Source of the DNA: CAYGAW01 sp964347945
Lineage (GTDB): Bacteria; Chloroflexota; Anaerolineae; UBA7937; B3-Chlor
Length of the DNA stretch: 18,280 bases
Reading direction: 5' to 3'
Assembly (NCBI GenBank): GCA_964347945.1
Contig: CAYGAW010000037.1
Coordinates: forward strand, 1 to 18,280
The translations under genes and the position numbers were made by a program. Positions 6,218 through 14,407 of this stretch are shown piece by piece. The notes under the pieces are model-generated. The model did not search any database. It saw only the letters and a list, made by a program, of their open reading frames with translations, and was not told the origin of the DNA. Numbering within the stretch: the stretch's first letter is position 1; each line of letters opens with the position of its first letter.

Positions 6218-7085
6218 AACCCAGGTCCACGCCTCTCCAGTCCAGCCCGTGCCTCTCGGCGATGCGGCGTGTCCTCTCCAGCAGCGCGGCGTGGTAGAGA
6301 TTTCGGTTCGCGCGCAGCGCACTGTAGGCCGGAACCAAATCGGGGTGGTGCGTCTGCAACGACTTCCTCATGCGCCCCCAGGCTGCGCCCCGCAGGTTCA
6401 GGCTGTCCACCAGCACGTAGCCCACGTTCACTCCTTTGAGCTCGCGGAAGAGGGCATTTACCTCCTCCTCGGTGTCCGAGAGGAAGGGCAGCAGAGGGCC
6501 ACAGAAAGCCCAGGTGGGGATGCCCGCGTCGGCCAGCACCCGTAGGCCTTCCAGGCGCTCCGGGATGGGCGAAGAGTGTGGCTCGAAGCGTTGGCGGATT
6601 TCATCGTCGAGGGTGGTGATGGTGAACGCCGCCACTGGCTCCTTGAGGCGCTTGATTAGGTCCAAGTCGCGCAGGACGAGGGCGGACTTGGTGAGAACGG
6701 TGACGGGAAAGTCATAGTCGAGCAGGACCTCCAAACACGCCCGTGTGATGCAGTACCTCTCCTCCAGCGGCTGATACGCGTCGGTCACCGTGCCAAAGGT
6801 GATGTTACCCGGTTTGGCCCGTTTGAGTTGCCGCGCCAGTACCTGCGCCGCGTTGACCCTCACGTCGACGAACGTACCCCATTCCTCTTGGTGGCCGGTG
6901 AAGCGCTTCATGAAAGTGGCGTAGCAGTACTCACAGCCGTGCTCGCAACCTACATAGGGGTTGAGGGCATAGTCCACCCCTTCGATGCCGCTCTTGGTGA
7001 GAATGGACTTACACTCTATCTCCCTGACGAGCAAGGGGCCTTTAGCCTCCCGTGGTGGCGCCGCAGTAGTGGTTCTCTCAATCAT
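6213..7085 (-). CDS. SPL-family radical SAM protein
   Basis: The 290-residue protein belongs to the radical SAM superfamily, in the group related to spore photoproduct lyase (Rv2578c-like). The 4Fe-4S motif CxxxCxxC is C47-EHG-C51-EY-C54-YA, preceded by the typical 'LNPYVGCEHGC'. Other group features are 'FGTVTDAYQPLEERYCITR', 'PVTVLTKSALVLRDLDL' and 'FCGPLLPFLSDTEEEV'. It would cleave S-adenosylmethionine to make a 5'-deoxyadenosyl radical; the substrate is not known for this branch, and nothing suggests a spore-former. The ATG at 7085 directly follows GAAGGA with almost no spacing, so the true start may be a little downstream (for example the TTG at codon 18). The 3' end overlaps the gene remnant, which may mean the natural C-terminus has been altered. 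Confidence 0.87.
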   Translation of the reverse strand: MIERTTTAAPPREAKGPLLVREIECKSILTKSGIEGVDYALNPYVGCEHGCEYCYATFMKRFTGHQEEWGTFVDVRVNAAQVLARQLKRAKPGNITFGTVTDAYQPLEERYCITRACLEVLLDYDFPVTVLTKSALVLRDLDLIKRLKEPVAAFTITTLDDEIRQRFEPHSSPIPERLEGLRVLADAGIPTWAFCGPLLPFLSDTEEEVNALFRELKGVNVGYVLVDSLNLRGAAWGRMRKSLQTHHPDLVPAYSALRANRNLYHAALLERTRRIAERHGLDWRGVDLGC

Positions 7086-7284
7086 TCCTTCGGTCTAGCT
7101 CTCCCGTCCCGTGTGAACTCCTCTTGGGGTATGCTCTACGAACAGCAAGTCGCCAAGACAATTTTACACCAGATTCGGCAAAAGGTGTGCCAAGGGCGCA
7201 CTCGGGCAGGGAGGTTGATAGGTGAAGTTAGCAGGATCTCGGCGGCCACGGGTGGCTCAAGAGAAGACGATCAGGGGTCGGGCC

Positions 7285-7313
7285 TTGACATGGAGGTGGC
7301 GCTCACGTACTAT
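7285..7313 (+). promoter_or_regulatory. Sigma-70-type promoter of the HEAT-repeat gene
   Basis: A perfect TTGACA (7285-7290) is separated by exactly 17 bases from TACTAT (7308-7313, 4 of 6 consensus bases). Transcription would start near 7320, giving a 40-base leader with AAAGGAG just before the ATG at 7361. It lies in the 275-base divergent gap between the radical SAM gene and the HEAT gene. I saw no convincing - strand promoter in that gap, and no other gene. Confidence 0.6.
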
Positions 7314-7360
7314 GGATACGAGATGATGGTCGGCAGGCCCTCCGTCGAAAGGAGCGCACA

Positions 7361-8110
7361 ATGAGCAAGACCGAGCGCTATAGGGAGGCGCTCAGAGCAC
7401 GTGGAAACTGGGATGCCTTTCTGTTAGAAGAGTCCGGACTGCCGGGTCGAAGGGCCAACATCGAATTGGCCCGCGCTGTGGCTGAGGAGGGTCAAGGACA
7501 GCTTTTCCGCCGTTACCTCCTATTCGATGCCGCAAAGGCGCCCACAGGCTCCCCCCACGAATTCCTCCCCTTCTGCGGCGTGCTTGGATTGGGCAGGCTT
7601 CTGGCTGAGGGGAAGGTGGAGGTGTTGGTGACGCTGCGTCGATGTGCGTCGGATCCACGGTGGAGGATACGCGAGGCGGTGGCTATGGCGCTGCAGCGCC
7701 TGGGAGCGGTGGACATGGACCAGTTGCTGCAAGAGATGGAGGAGTGGAGCCAGGGCAATGTCCTGGAGAGAAGGGCCGCCGCAGCCGCCCTCTGCGAGCC
7801 CTCTTTGCTGAAAGAAGATAAGCACGTGAAGGAAGTGCTCAAGATCCTCGATGGGATAACCGCTTCCATACCGATGGTCGAGGATCGAAAAAGCGATGAG
7901 TTCAAAGCTCTGAGAAAGGGCTTGGGCTACTGCTGGAGTGTAGCGGTCGCTGGTGCCGCCGAAGAGGGCAAGAGAGCGATGGAGAAGTGGTTCTCCAGCG
8001 ACGACAAAGATGTGTTATGGATCATGAAGGAGAATCTCAGGAAAAGACGGCTGGCCCGCGTGGACGCAGCGTGGGTCGAGGAGTGGAAGGCACGATTGGG
8101 AGTGAGGTAG
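7361..8110 (+). CDS. HEAT-repeat protein
   Basis: The 249-residue protein consists of helical pairs of the HEAT type. The clearest repeat is 'LRRCASDPRWRIREAVAMALQRLG' (in two pieces near residues 90-115), and a later one is 'WFSSDDKDVLWIMKENLRKRRL'. The opening MSKTERYREALRA, the 'WDAFLLEESGLPG' segment and 'LGYCWSVAVAG' near residue 190 recall a conserved uncharacterised group of HEAT proteins. HEAT repeats act as binding scaffolds, so a partner is expected, but none is indicated. No signal peptide or membrane segment is present, so it is probably cytoplasmic. It has its own promoter and a good AAAGGAG site, and appears to be a single-gene unit ending before the MarR promoter. Confidence 0.8.
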   Translation: MSKTERYREALRARGNWDAFLLEESGLPGRRANIELARAVAEEGQGQLFRRYLLFDAAKAPTGSPHEFLPFCGVLGLGRLLAEGKVEVLVTLRRCASDPRWRIREAVAMALQRLGAVDMDQLLQEMEEWSQGNVLERRAAAAALCEPSLLKEDKHVKEVLKILDGITASIPMVEDRKSDEFKALRKGLGYCWSVAVAGAAEEGKRAMEKWFSSDDKDVLWIMKENLRKRRLARVDAAWVEEWKARLGVR

Positions 8111-8179
8111 AAGCGGGTGTTGGTCTCGCCCTCGGCACAGCAGTGGAATGGGCGTTTGTCTGCCCGAGGACTGTGGTTT

Positions 8180-8208
8180 TTGACAAGTTGGATCTCGGTC
8201 CGTATAAT
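8180..8208 (+). promoter_or_regulatory. Perfect consensus promoter of the marR-ABC operon
   Basis: TTGACA (8180-8185) and TATAAT (8203-8208) are both perfect and are separated by exactly 17 bases. This is the strongest promoter in the window. The start point would be near 8215, inside a palindrome (8209-8226). Such strength combined with an operator suggests tight repression that is relieved by an inducer. Confidence 0.88.
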
Positions 8209-8226
8209 TAGTACTACGAAGTATTA
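8209..8226 (+). promoter_or_regulatory. Operator-like palindrome, probable MarR binding site
   Basis: TAGTACT (8209-8215), a 4-base centre ACGA and AGTATTA (8220-8226) form an imperfect dyad with 6 of 7 matching arm positions. It starts directly after the -10 box and covers the transcription start. MarR dimers typically bind palindromes of this length near the promoters of their own operons, so autorepression by the adjacent MarR protein is the natural reading. Binding itself is inferred. Confidence 0.65.
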
Positions 8227-8241
8227 GGGGGGCTAACCGCC

Positions 8242-8700
8242 ATGTCCGGCAGAACTGAAGTGGCTGCACGTCGGGTCGTAGAGGTCATTCCGCTGGTCAT
8301 GCGGAGACTTGCGCTGGAGATGCGGAGCACGGGGTATGTGCCGGCCCCGGTGCACTGCCGTCTGATGGTCGTACTGGCGGAGCGGCCTCATAACCTGAGT
8401 GAACTGGCGGAGAAGCAGGCGGTCAGTCTGCCCACCATGTCCAACTCCATCAGCACTTTGGTGGAGCGAGGATGGGTCACGCGGGCGCGAGCTCCCCACG
8501 ACCGACGCGTGGTGATGGTCGAATTAACGCCTGCTGGTCGCACGGTACTTGAGGACATGATGCGTTCGGTCGAAGCACGAGTGGCGCAACTTACTGCTGC
8601 GTTGTCACCAGAGGAATGTGATCAACTCTCGGCTGGGCTAGATGTGCTGAGAGGTTGTTTTGCCCGGACGGGTGATAAGAGAGTGGAGTCAGGCGATTGA
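8242..8700 (+). CDS. MarR family transcriptional regulator
   Basis: The 152-residue protein is a MarR-type winged helix-turn-helix regulator. The DNA-binding part spans about residues 38-97: 'NLSELAEKQAVSLPTMSNSISTL' is in the helix-turn-helix (split here at residues 51-73), and 'APHDRRVVMVELTPAG' forms the wing with the conserved D87-R88-R89. Flanking helices at both ends would make the dimer interface. A GGGGGG run lies 9 bases before the ATG. Its stop codon overlaps the TTG start of the first ABC half-transporter, so regulator and exporter are one operon. It probably represses its own promoter by binding the palindrome at 8209-8226, and lets go when it binds a compound exported by the pump. 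The inducer is unknown. Confidence 0.93.
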   Translation: MSGRTEVAARRVVEVIPLVMRRLALEMRSTGYVPAPVHCRLMVVLAERPHNLSELAEKQAVSLPTMSNSISTLVERGWVTRARAPHDRRVVMVELTPAGRTVLEDMMRSVEARVAQLTAALSPEECDQLSAGLDVLRGCFARTGDKRVESGD

Positions 8701-10547
8701 AAGAGAGTAGGAGAGACGGACTTCCGAAACGAGAAGGGCGATCGAGAGGGCGCACCTTGGGGGCACCGCTTGTGCGCGCACTACGCTTTCTTTCGAGCTA
8801 CAAGTTGGAAGCAGTCGGTGCGTTCATCAGTTTGTTACTGGGCACTTTTGGCGGTCTGATTGTTCCGCGGCTGACTCAGGTGGTTATTGATGAGGGAATC
8901 TCTGCTGGAGCGCTCAACGTCATCATTTGGGGTGCAGTAGGAATCGTGATCGCTGCTCTGGTTGCGGCATTGTTCACGTTCGTGCGAGGGTACCTGGCGG
9001 CGAAGGCATCCCAAGGGGTGGCCTACGACCTGCGCAACGCACTCTACATGCACATACAAAGGCTCTCCTTCAGCTACCATGACCGCGCTCAAACCGGCCA
9101 ACTGCTCACTCGAGCTACCAGCGATGTGGAGTTGGTGCGGATGTTCATCGGTACGGGATTGCTGCAACTGGCCAGTGCACTGCTGATGATGATTGGCAGC
9201 CTGATTCTGCTATTCAGAATCAACTGGCAGCTGACCCTCATGACACTGCCCGTGATGCTGCTGGTGTTCGGGGTGTTCGGCCTTTTTGCTGGGAGGGGGC
9301 GGCCCCTGTTCATCCAGGTTCAGCAGAAGCTGGGGCGTCTCAACACCGTGTTGCAGGAGAACCTGGCCGGGGTGAGGGTGGTGAAGGCGTTTGCCCGCGA
9401 GCGATGGGAGGGGGAACGGTTTGGCCTGACCAACCTCGAGTTGCGAGACGCGGGTCTCCGCGTCGGCAGGATGTTTGCTTTTGTCATTCCGCTCATCTTC
9501 ACCATAGCCAATCTTGGCACGCTGACTGTAGTCTGGGGCGGAGGCTATCAGGTAATCGCCGACCGCTTGACCATCGGTGAGTTGGTCGCCTTTCAGAGCT
9601 ACCTGATGATGACCATGTTCCCCATGATCATGCTGGGCATGATCATCATGGCTGTCTCTCAGGCTGGCGCCGGCGCGGAGAGGATCTTTGAGATCCTGGA
9701 CACTGAGGTCGAAGTGACGGACAGGCCAGACGCAGCGGAGTTGCCTCCGATTGAGGGACGGGTCGAGTTTGAGAACGTCACCTTCCGGTACTTTCGCGAC
9801 CAAGAGCCTGTGCTCAACGGTGTTAGCTTCATCGCTGAGCCAGGGCAGACCGTGGCCTTGTTTGGCGCAACCGGTTCGGGCAAGAGTACGGTCATCAATC
9901 TCATACCGCGCTTCTACGATGTAAGTGAGGGAAGAGTGACGTTGGACGGACGTGATGTGCGCGATGTGACCCTCGAATCGCTCCGCCACCAGATCGGCAT
10001 TGTGCTGCAGGAGACGGTTCTCTTTGGAGGCACAATCCGGGAGAATATCGCCTACGGGCGGCCAGACGCCACGGAGGAGGAGATCACCGCCGCGGCCCAA
10101 GCGGCCGAGGCCCATGATTTCATCATGAGCTTCCCTGATGGCTATGATACGGCTGTGGGCGAGCGCGGTGTTACTCTCTCCGGCGGGCAAAAGCAGCGAA
10201 TCGCCATCGCTCGAGCACTGCTGGTCGATCCGCGTATCCTCATCTTGGACGACTCCACGAGCAGCGTGGACATGGAGACTGAGTACCGCATCCAGCAGGC
10301 TTTGGAACGCCTCCGGGGAGGGCGGACAAGCTTTGTCATCGCTCAGCGAATCAGCACTGTCCAGAGCGCGGATCTGGTGGTGGTCTTGGATGCGGGCGAG
10401 GTTGCGGCCATCGGTACGCACCAGGAGTTGTTGGAAAGGAGCCCCATCTACGCCGAGATTTATTGCTCGCAGTTAGAAGACGACCGGGTGCCGGGGCCAC
10501 AGGCCGAGATGGCCTTGAGTGTGGAACCGGGAAGGGGGGTGGTCTGA
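8697..10547 (+). CDS. ABC exporter half, degenerate-site subunit
   Basis: The 616-residue protein has an N-terminal six-helix exporter domain (about residues 40-330) and a C-terminal ATPase. Walker A is GATGSGKST (390-398) and the signature is canonical LSGGQ (494-498). In Walker B, ILILD518 is followed by D519 where the catalytic Glu normally stands, and the switch residue is Gln550 in IAQR instead of His. These are the hallmarks of the degenerate-site partner in heterodimeric exporters such as TM287/288, LmrCD and BmrCD. With the next gene it should form an inner-membrane drug or lipid exporter. The TTG start overlaps the marR stop (TTGA); a GTG further in (near codon 26) is an alternative. 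The stop overlaps the next gene. Confidence 0.93.
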   Translation: MKESRRDGLPKREGRSRGRTLGAPLVRALRFLSSYKLEAVGAFISLLLGTFGGLIVPRLTQVVIDEGISAGALNVIIWGAVGIVIAALVAALFTFVRGYLAAKASQGVAYDLRNALYMHIQRLSFSYHDRAQTGQLLTRATSDVELVRMFIGTGLLQLASALLMMIGSLILLFRINWQLTLMTLPVMLLVFGVFGLFAGRGRPLFIQVQQKLGRLNTVLQENLAGVRVVKAFARERWEGERFGLTNLELRDAGLRVGRMFAFVIPLIFTIANLGTLTVVWGGGYQVIADRLTIGELVAFQSYLMMTMFPMIMLGMIIMAVSQAGAGAERIFEILDTEVEVTDRPDAAELPPIEGRVEFENVTFRYFRDQEPVLNGVSFIAEPGQTVALFGATGSGKSTVINLIPRFYDVSEGRVTLDGRDVRDVTLESLRHQIGIVLQETVLFGGTIRENIAYGRPDATEEEITAAAQAAEAHDFIMSFPDGYDTAVGERGVTLSGGQKQRIAIARALLVDPRILILDDSTSSVDMETEYRIQQALERLRGGRTSFVIAQRISTVQSADLVVVLDAGEVAAIGTHQELLERSPIYAEIYCSQLEDDRVPGPQAEMALSVEPGRGVV

Positions 10548-12433
10548 TGTTCCACGGCGGTCCCGGACATGCACTGAGGCAGGAGGTCGAGCACGCCACC
10601 GACTTCCGTCACACACTTGTCAGGCTGTTGTCATATCTGCGGCCTTTCGCGGGACAACTGCTGGCAGTGACCCTGTTGGTCCTCGTCAATACTGTTCTTA
10701 CGGTTGCCGCACCGGGTCTCATTGGACGAGCGGTTGATCTGCTGTGGGACTTCGTCAACGGCGAAATGGGGGCCGACTTGGCCTGGAGCGGCCTGAGTCG
10801 TACGATGCTGCTGCTTCTAGGTGCCTACGCTGGCGGCTGGGCCGCCAACCTGGGCAGCTTCTACGTCATGGTCAGCCTTGGTCAGAACGTCCTCTACAGC
10901 CTACGAGAGCAGATCTTTGCGAAGATCCAATCGTTGTCCTTGAGCTTCTTCGATGAGCACGAGGCCGGAGATTTGATGTCCCGGTTGACGAATGACACTG
11001 ACGTCATCAACAGGGTGCTGAGCATGGGGCTTACCCGATTCGTGAGTAGCTTTCTGACACTGGCCGGCATCCTGATCGTTATGTGGGTGCTGAACTGGCG
11101 GCTGGCGCTGGTCAGCTTCACCGTCCTGCCAGCCATGGTTCTCAGCACCGTCTTCTTCTCCGGCCGGGCGCGGCGGGCATTTCGAGTAACCCGCCGGACC
11201 ATCGGCGGCGTATCGGCCGAGCTGGAGGAGAACATCGCTGGCGTGAGGGTGGCTCAGGCGTTCAGCCGAGAGCAGGCCAACGTGGAGGCGTTTCGCCAGG
11301 TTAGCGCAGCCAACCGGGATGCTAACGTCGCGGCCGAGTCAGTCACCGCAGCGTTCGCACCCACACTGGACGTTCTCGGCATCATCGGCGTGGCCATCGT
11401 CGTGGGCTACGGCGGCTACCTTGCCCTCAACGACCTGGCGTCAATCGGCATCATCGTCGCGTTCGTGCAGTACGTCCGCCGTTTCTTCGAGCCGGTGAGG
11501 GCCATTGCTATGATCTGGGCCAATTTGCAGTCGGCCATCGCCGGTGCCGAGCGCATCTTCGAACTGCTCGACACACCGCCGACCATCGTGGATGAGCCGG
11601 ACGCTATCGAACTACCCTCCATAGAGGGGCGGATCGCCTTTGAGGACGTGTGCTTTGAGTACAAGCCAGGCGAGCCCGTGCTGGAGGATGTGGACCTAAT
11701 CGCGGAACCGGGTCAGACCGTGGCGCTGGTCGGGCCCACGGGGACGGGTAAGACGACCGTGATCAACCTCATTGGCCGCTTCTATGACGTATGCGGGGGC
11801 AGGGTCACAGTGGACGGGCACGATGTCCGGACGGTGTCCCAGGCCAGCCTGCGACGGCAAATGGGCGTCGTCCTGCAGGACACCTTCCTATTCTCGGACA
11901 CGGTGATGGAGAACATCCGTTATGGTCGCCTGGGCGCGAGTGACGAAGAAGTGATGGGGGCCGCCAAGCTGGCCAAGGCCCATGACTTCATCACCCGCCT
12001 GCCGGAAGGCTACCAAACGGAGCTGACGGAGGGGGCCAGCAACCTCAGCCAGGGTCAGCGGCAGTTGATCTCCATCGCCCGAGCTGTGCTAGCCGACCCA
12101 CGGATCTTGATTCTGGATGAAGCGACTTCCAGCGTGGACACTCGCACGGAACTGCTCATCCAGAGCGCACTAAGTGAGTTGCTCCAGGGACGGACGAGTT
12201 TCGTGATCGCTCACCGGTTGAGCACCATCCGTGATGCTGACCAGGTGATATTCATCCAGGACGGGCGGATAACAGAGCGCGGGACCCACGAGGAACTCCT
12301 GGACAAGGGCGGGCTGTATCACGACCTGTACATGAGCCAGTTCCGGCCCGAAGTCGAGGCCGAGCCCGTCGAGTGCGCGCAACCAGAGGTTGCAGCTGTG
12401 CGGGTGCACCCCGGGCGTGCTGAAGCGGAATGA
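10547..12433 (+). CDS. ABC exporter half, canonical-site subunit
   Basis: The 628-residue protein is the second half of the heterodimeric exporter. It has six membrane helices (about residues 30-310) and an ATPase domain with Walker A GPTGTGKTT (396-404), Walker B ILILD524 followed by the catalytic E525, and the switch His556 in IAHR. Its signature is LSQGQ (500-504) instead of LSGGQ. In studied heterodimers this altered signature faces the degenerate ATP site of the partner, so the two genes complement each other exactly. I place the start at ATG 10547, overlapping the previous stop (TGATG), because GGAAGGGGGG ends about 8 bases upstream. A longer reading from 10463 would add 28 residues that merely overlap the upstream gene. 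A 9-base-pair inverted repeat begins directly after the stop. Confidence 0.94.
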   Translation: MFHGGPGHALRQEVEHATDFRHTLVRLLSYLRPFAGQLLAVTLLVLVNTVLTVAAPGLIGRAVDLLWDFVNGEMGADLAWSGLSRTMLLLLGAYAGGWAANLGSFYVMVSLGQNVLYSLREQIFAKIQSLSLSFFDEHEAGDLMSRLTNDTDVINRVLSMGLTRFVSSFLTLAGILIVMWVLNWRLALVSFTVLPAMVLSTVFFSGRARRAFRVTRRTIGGVSAELEENIAGVRVAQAFSREQANVEAFRQVSAANRDANVAAESVTAAFAPTLDVLGIIGVAIVVGYGGYLALNDLASIGIIVAFVQYVRRFFEPVRAIAMIWANLQSAIAGAERIFELLDTPPTIVDEPDAIELPSIEGRIAFEDVCFEYKPGEPVLEDVDLIAEPGQTVALVGPTGTGKTTVINLIGRFYDVCGGRVTVDGHDVRTVSQASLRRQMGVVLQDTFLFSDTVMENIRYGRLGASDEEVMGAAKLAKAHDFITRLPEGYQTELTEGASNLSQGQRQLISIARAVLADPRILILDEATSSVDTRTELLIQSALSELLQGRTSFVIAHRLSTIRDADQVIFIQDGRITERGTHEELLDKGGLYHDLYMSQFRPEVEAEPVECAQPEVAAVRVHPGRAEAE

Positions 12434-12470
12434 TCTCCAGTATGAGGTGACGCGCGTCTGCTACTGGAGA
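12434..12470 (+). repeat. 9-bp inverted repeat directly after the ABC operon
   Basis: TCTCCAGTA (12434-12442) and TACTGGAGA (12462-12470) are perfect complements, with a 19-base loop that contains the self-complementary GACGCGCGTC. The element begins at the first base after the stop codon. It could be an mRNA-stabilising 3' hairpin, a terminator without a U-run, or an operator for the next gene. No T-rich stretch follows. Confidence 0.5.
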
Positions 12471-12516
12471 GACGCTCGATCCGACACTCGACCGTCTGCG
12501 AAACCCCCCTTCACAT

Positions 12517-13386
12517 TTGTGGCAGGAGGTCAGGAAGATCAGCGCGATTCTCAAGAGCTTCTCGCCACGAGCGGTCGAGCAGGCCATCGAGGCCAACATA
12601 GTTGAGCAGGTGCGCGTGCTCTCCACTGCGTCGCCCCACGTCCAGATCCACGATGAACCCGACGTGATGTGGATCACCACCGACGTGCCCCATTCCTTTC
12701 TCAACCGCGTCTATCAAGCCCGATTCGAACCCGAGCATGCAGATGGAAGGATCGCCGAGCTTCTGAGTCACTTCGTTGCACGCGCAATCCCCTTGAGCTG
12801 GCATGTTGGCCCCTCCAGCCAGCCGCACGACTTGGGAAGACGTCTGATCGCCCAGGGGTTGAGCCACACAGGGTATGAGATCGGCATGGCAGTCGATTTG
12901 CGGACTTTGGATGAGAGCCTGTCCACACCGTCCCAGCTGGTGATGGAGCGCGTGGACTGCGCTCCGAAGTTGCAGCAGTGGATGCGCGTCGTGGCAGCCA
13001 GCTTCCAGTATCCCGAGAAGGTCGCGAGAGTCCTTCTGGATGTCTTCGGTCGCCTGGAATTCGGTGACCATCTTCGGTGGCGACTGTATGTGGGCTCGCT
13101 GGACGGCGAGACTGTCGGTGCGTCGCGGCTGTTCATGGGAGCCGGGGTGGCGGGCGTCTATGCCGTCGGTACCTTGCCGAAGAAGCGGAGGCAGGGGATT
13201 GGGACGGCGATGACGCTTGCGGCTCTGGGCGAGGCTCGGAGATTGGGGTACCGAATCGGCGTGCTTCGCGCGGCGGAAATGGCACTGGGAATCTACCGTA
13301 GGCTTGGATTCACAGACTTCTGCAGGTTCGGTGTCTACGAGTGGCAGGGAAAGACAGAGGCACCTGAAGTGGTGGGCAAGGCCTGA
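12517..13386 (+). CDS. GNAT family N-acetyltransferase
   Basis: The protein has about 282-289 residues. The C-terminal third carries the GNAT acetyl-CoA motif R224-R-Q-G-x-G229 followed by a long helix, then 'AAEMALGIYRRLGFTDFCRF', the usual last strands. The N-terminal part ('DEPDVMWITTDVPHSFLNRVY') looks like the degenerate first half of double-domain GNAT proteins. The substrate is unknown. The start is unresolved. TTG at 12517 is the only conventional start near the beginning, but it lacks an upstream ribosome binding site. AGGAGG at 12524-12529 lies inside that reading and points, with 8-base spacing, to an in-frame ATC at 12538. The gene lies 83 bases after the exporter and may be read from the same transcript. 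Confidence 0.85.
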   Translation: MWQEVRKISAILKSFSPRAVEQAIEANIVEQVRVLSTASPHVQIHDEPDVMWITTDVPHSFLNRVYQARFEPEHADGRIAELLSHFVARAIPLSWHVGPSSQPHDLGRRLIAQGLSHTGYEIGMAVDLRTLDESLSTPSQLVMERVDCAPKLQQWMRVVAASFQYPEKVARVLLDVFGRLEFGDHLRWRLYVGSLDGETVGASRLFMGAGVAGVYAVGTLPKKRRQGIGTAMTLAALGEARRLGYRIGVLRAAEMALGIYRRLGFTDFCRFGVYEWQGKTEAPEVVGKA

Positions 13387-13439
13387 CTTTGCTGACGCCT
13401 CTTGTGCCATCTGTTTGCCTGCCTCAAGAGGGCAAAGTG

Positions 13440-14327
13440 GTGCCAGTTAGCGAGGCCATGGAAGCGGAAAGAAGGGCACCGAACCTCGTGTCAATCTCCG
13501 TTGCTCCAACGACTGAGGTGATACAGAGGCGGTACTACGATCTGCCCGGCACGATGGAGCTAATGAGGCTACTTTGGCTAGAGGCAGTGGTCGACGGCGT
13601 CGAGTTTCAGAATATGGCGGAGTGGGACAACCAAGAGCCTCCAAGGGATGAGCGAGATAGACGTCTGGTAGCCTGGAAAGCAAGCGAGAAGTACACGATT
13701 GCCGAGATTGCAGCGCTGCTGCAGGAAGCTGAATTGCCGGTCCTGTCCGTCCACGCCAACCGCGATGTTGGAGCCTGCTTATGCACTGGCCTGGAGGAAG
13801 ATGTCCAGAGAGGGCGCAGACTGATTATTGAAGCACTATCTCTGGCCCAGGCGGTTCAGGCACCTGTGTGCGTCTTCCATCTCTGGGATACCTGGAAGGC
13901 GGACTTTGACTGGTCGGTGGCACAGGGCGTCCTCCGGGAGATGTCGGGCCGGTACCCTGGTGTCAAAGCCTCGGTGGAGAATGTCCCGACCAACCTGGCG
14001 GGCAGAACACCCTTCGAGTTGGTAAGACGGTTTGAGTGGATAACGTTGGATTTGTGGTGGGCTGCCCTCTACGATGAACTCGACAGATTCGAGTCAGTCA
14101 AGGACAGGATCGTAAACATACACCTGCGAGGGCGGTTGGAGGCGGGCGAATGGGTGCTGGAGGACGCTCCGTTTGGTTTCTACGAGGCACTGGACACTGT
14201 CAAGTACAAATGGGGCTACACAGGCCCGCTCACCATGGAACCAGCAGGGGTGCGTGATGGCGACTGGGAGAGTCTGCTGGCAGCAATGGCAACCTTGAAA
14301 GCCCACGAGATGCGGACAGCGACGTAA
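13440..14327 (+). CDS. Sugar phosphate isomerase/epimerase-like TIM barrel protein
   Basis: The protein belongs to the xylose isomerase-like TIM barrel (AP endonuclease family 2) group. Expected elements appear in order: a first strand 'NLVSISVAPTTEV', 'VDGVEFQNM' with a likely Glu ligand, 'LPVLSVHANRDVGACL', 'APVCVFHLWDTW', 'VKASVENVPTN' with the conserved metal-binding Glu, 'WITLDLWWA' with Asp, 'IVNIHLRG' with His, and 'GPLTMEPAG' near the end. This is the pattern of a divalent-metal sugar isomerase or epimerase; the substrate cannot be deduced. The reading frame opens with a TTG at 13389. I prefer the GTG at 13440, with GAGG 8 bases before it; ATG 13458 is another option. It follows the acetyltransferase by about 50 bases, so it may be in the same transcript. 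Confidence 0.8.
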   Translation: MPVSEAMEAERRAPNLVSISVAPTTEVIQRRYYDLPGTMELMRLLWLEAVVDGVEFQNMAEWDNQEPPRDERDRRLVAWKASEKYTIAEIAALLQEAELPVLSVHANRDVGACLCTGLEEDVQRGRRLIIEALSLAQAVQAPVCVFHLWDTWKADFDWSVAQGVLREMSGRYPGVKASVENVPTNLAGRTPFELVRRFEWITLDLWWAALYDELDRFESVKDRIVNIHLRGRLEAGEWVLEDAPFGFYEALDTVKYKWGYTGPLTMEPAGVRDGDWESLLAAMATLKAHEMRTAT

Positions 14328-14407
14328 GACCCGCGGACGGAATGTGACGGCGAAAGGAGGCCGTCCCGATCCTGGAGAACGTCAAAGCTACATCGGAACT
14401 GTATTGG

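Noticed and set aside
7086..7360. Search for a promoter of the radical SAM operon in the divergent gap
   Set aside because: A TAAAAT-like box on the - strand near 7163-7168 has no acceptable -35 partner at the right distance.
6828..7364. A 178-codon + strand frame running from the radical SAM gene into the HEAT gene start
   Set aside because: The first half is antisense to the radical SAM gene and the second half is the divergent promoter region; no domain or ribosome binding site is visible.
8130..8181. Possible terminator after the HEAT gene: CCTCGG and CCGAGG with a T5 run behind
   Set aside because: The loop is 28 bases, the stem only 6, the T-run begins 7 bases after the stem, and it overlaps the -35 box of the next promoter. 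Chance is more likely.
9210..10421. A 403-codon open frame on the - strand across the first ABC gene
   Set aside because: It lies wholly inside a clear transporter gene, and its translation is rich in Asp, His and Gln with no family motif, as expected for an antisense shadow in GC-rich DNA.
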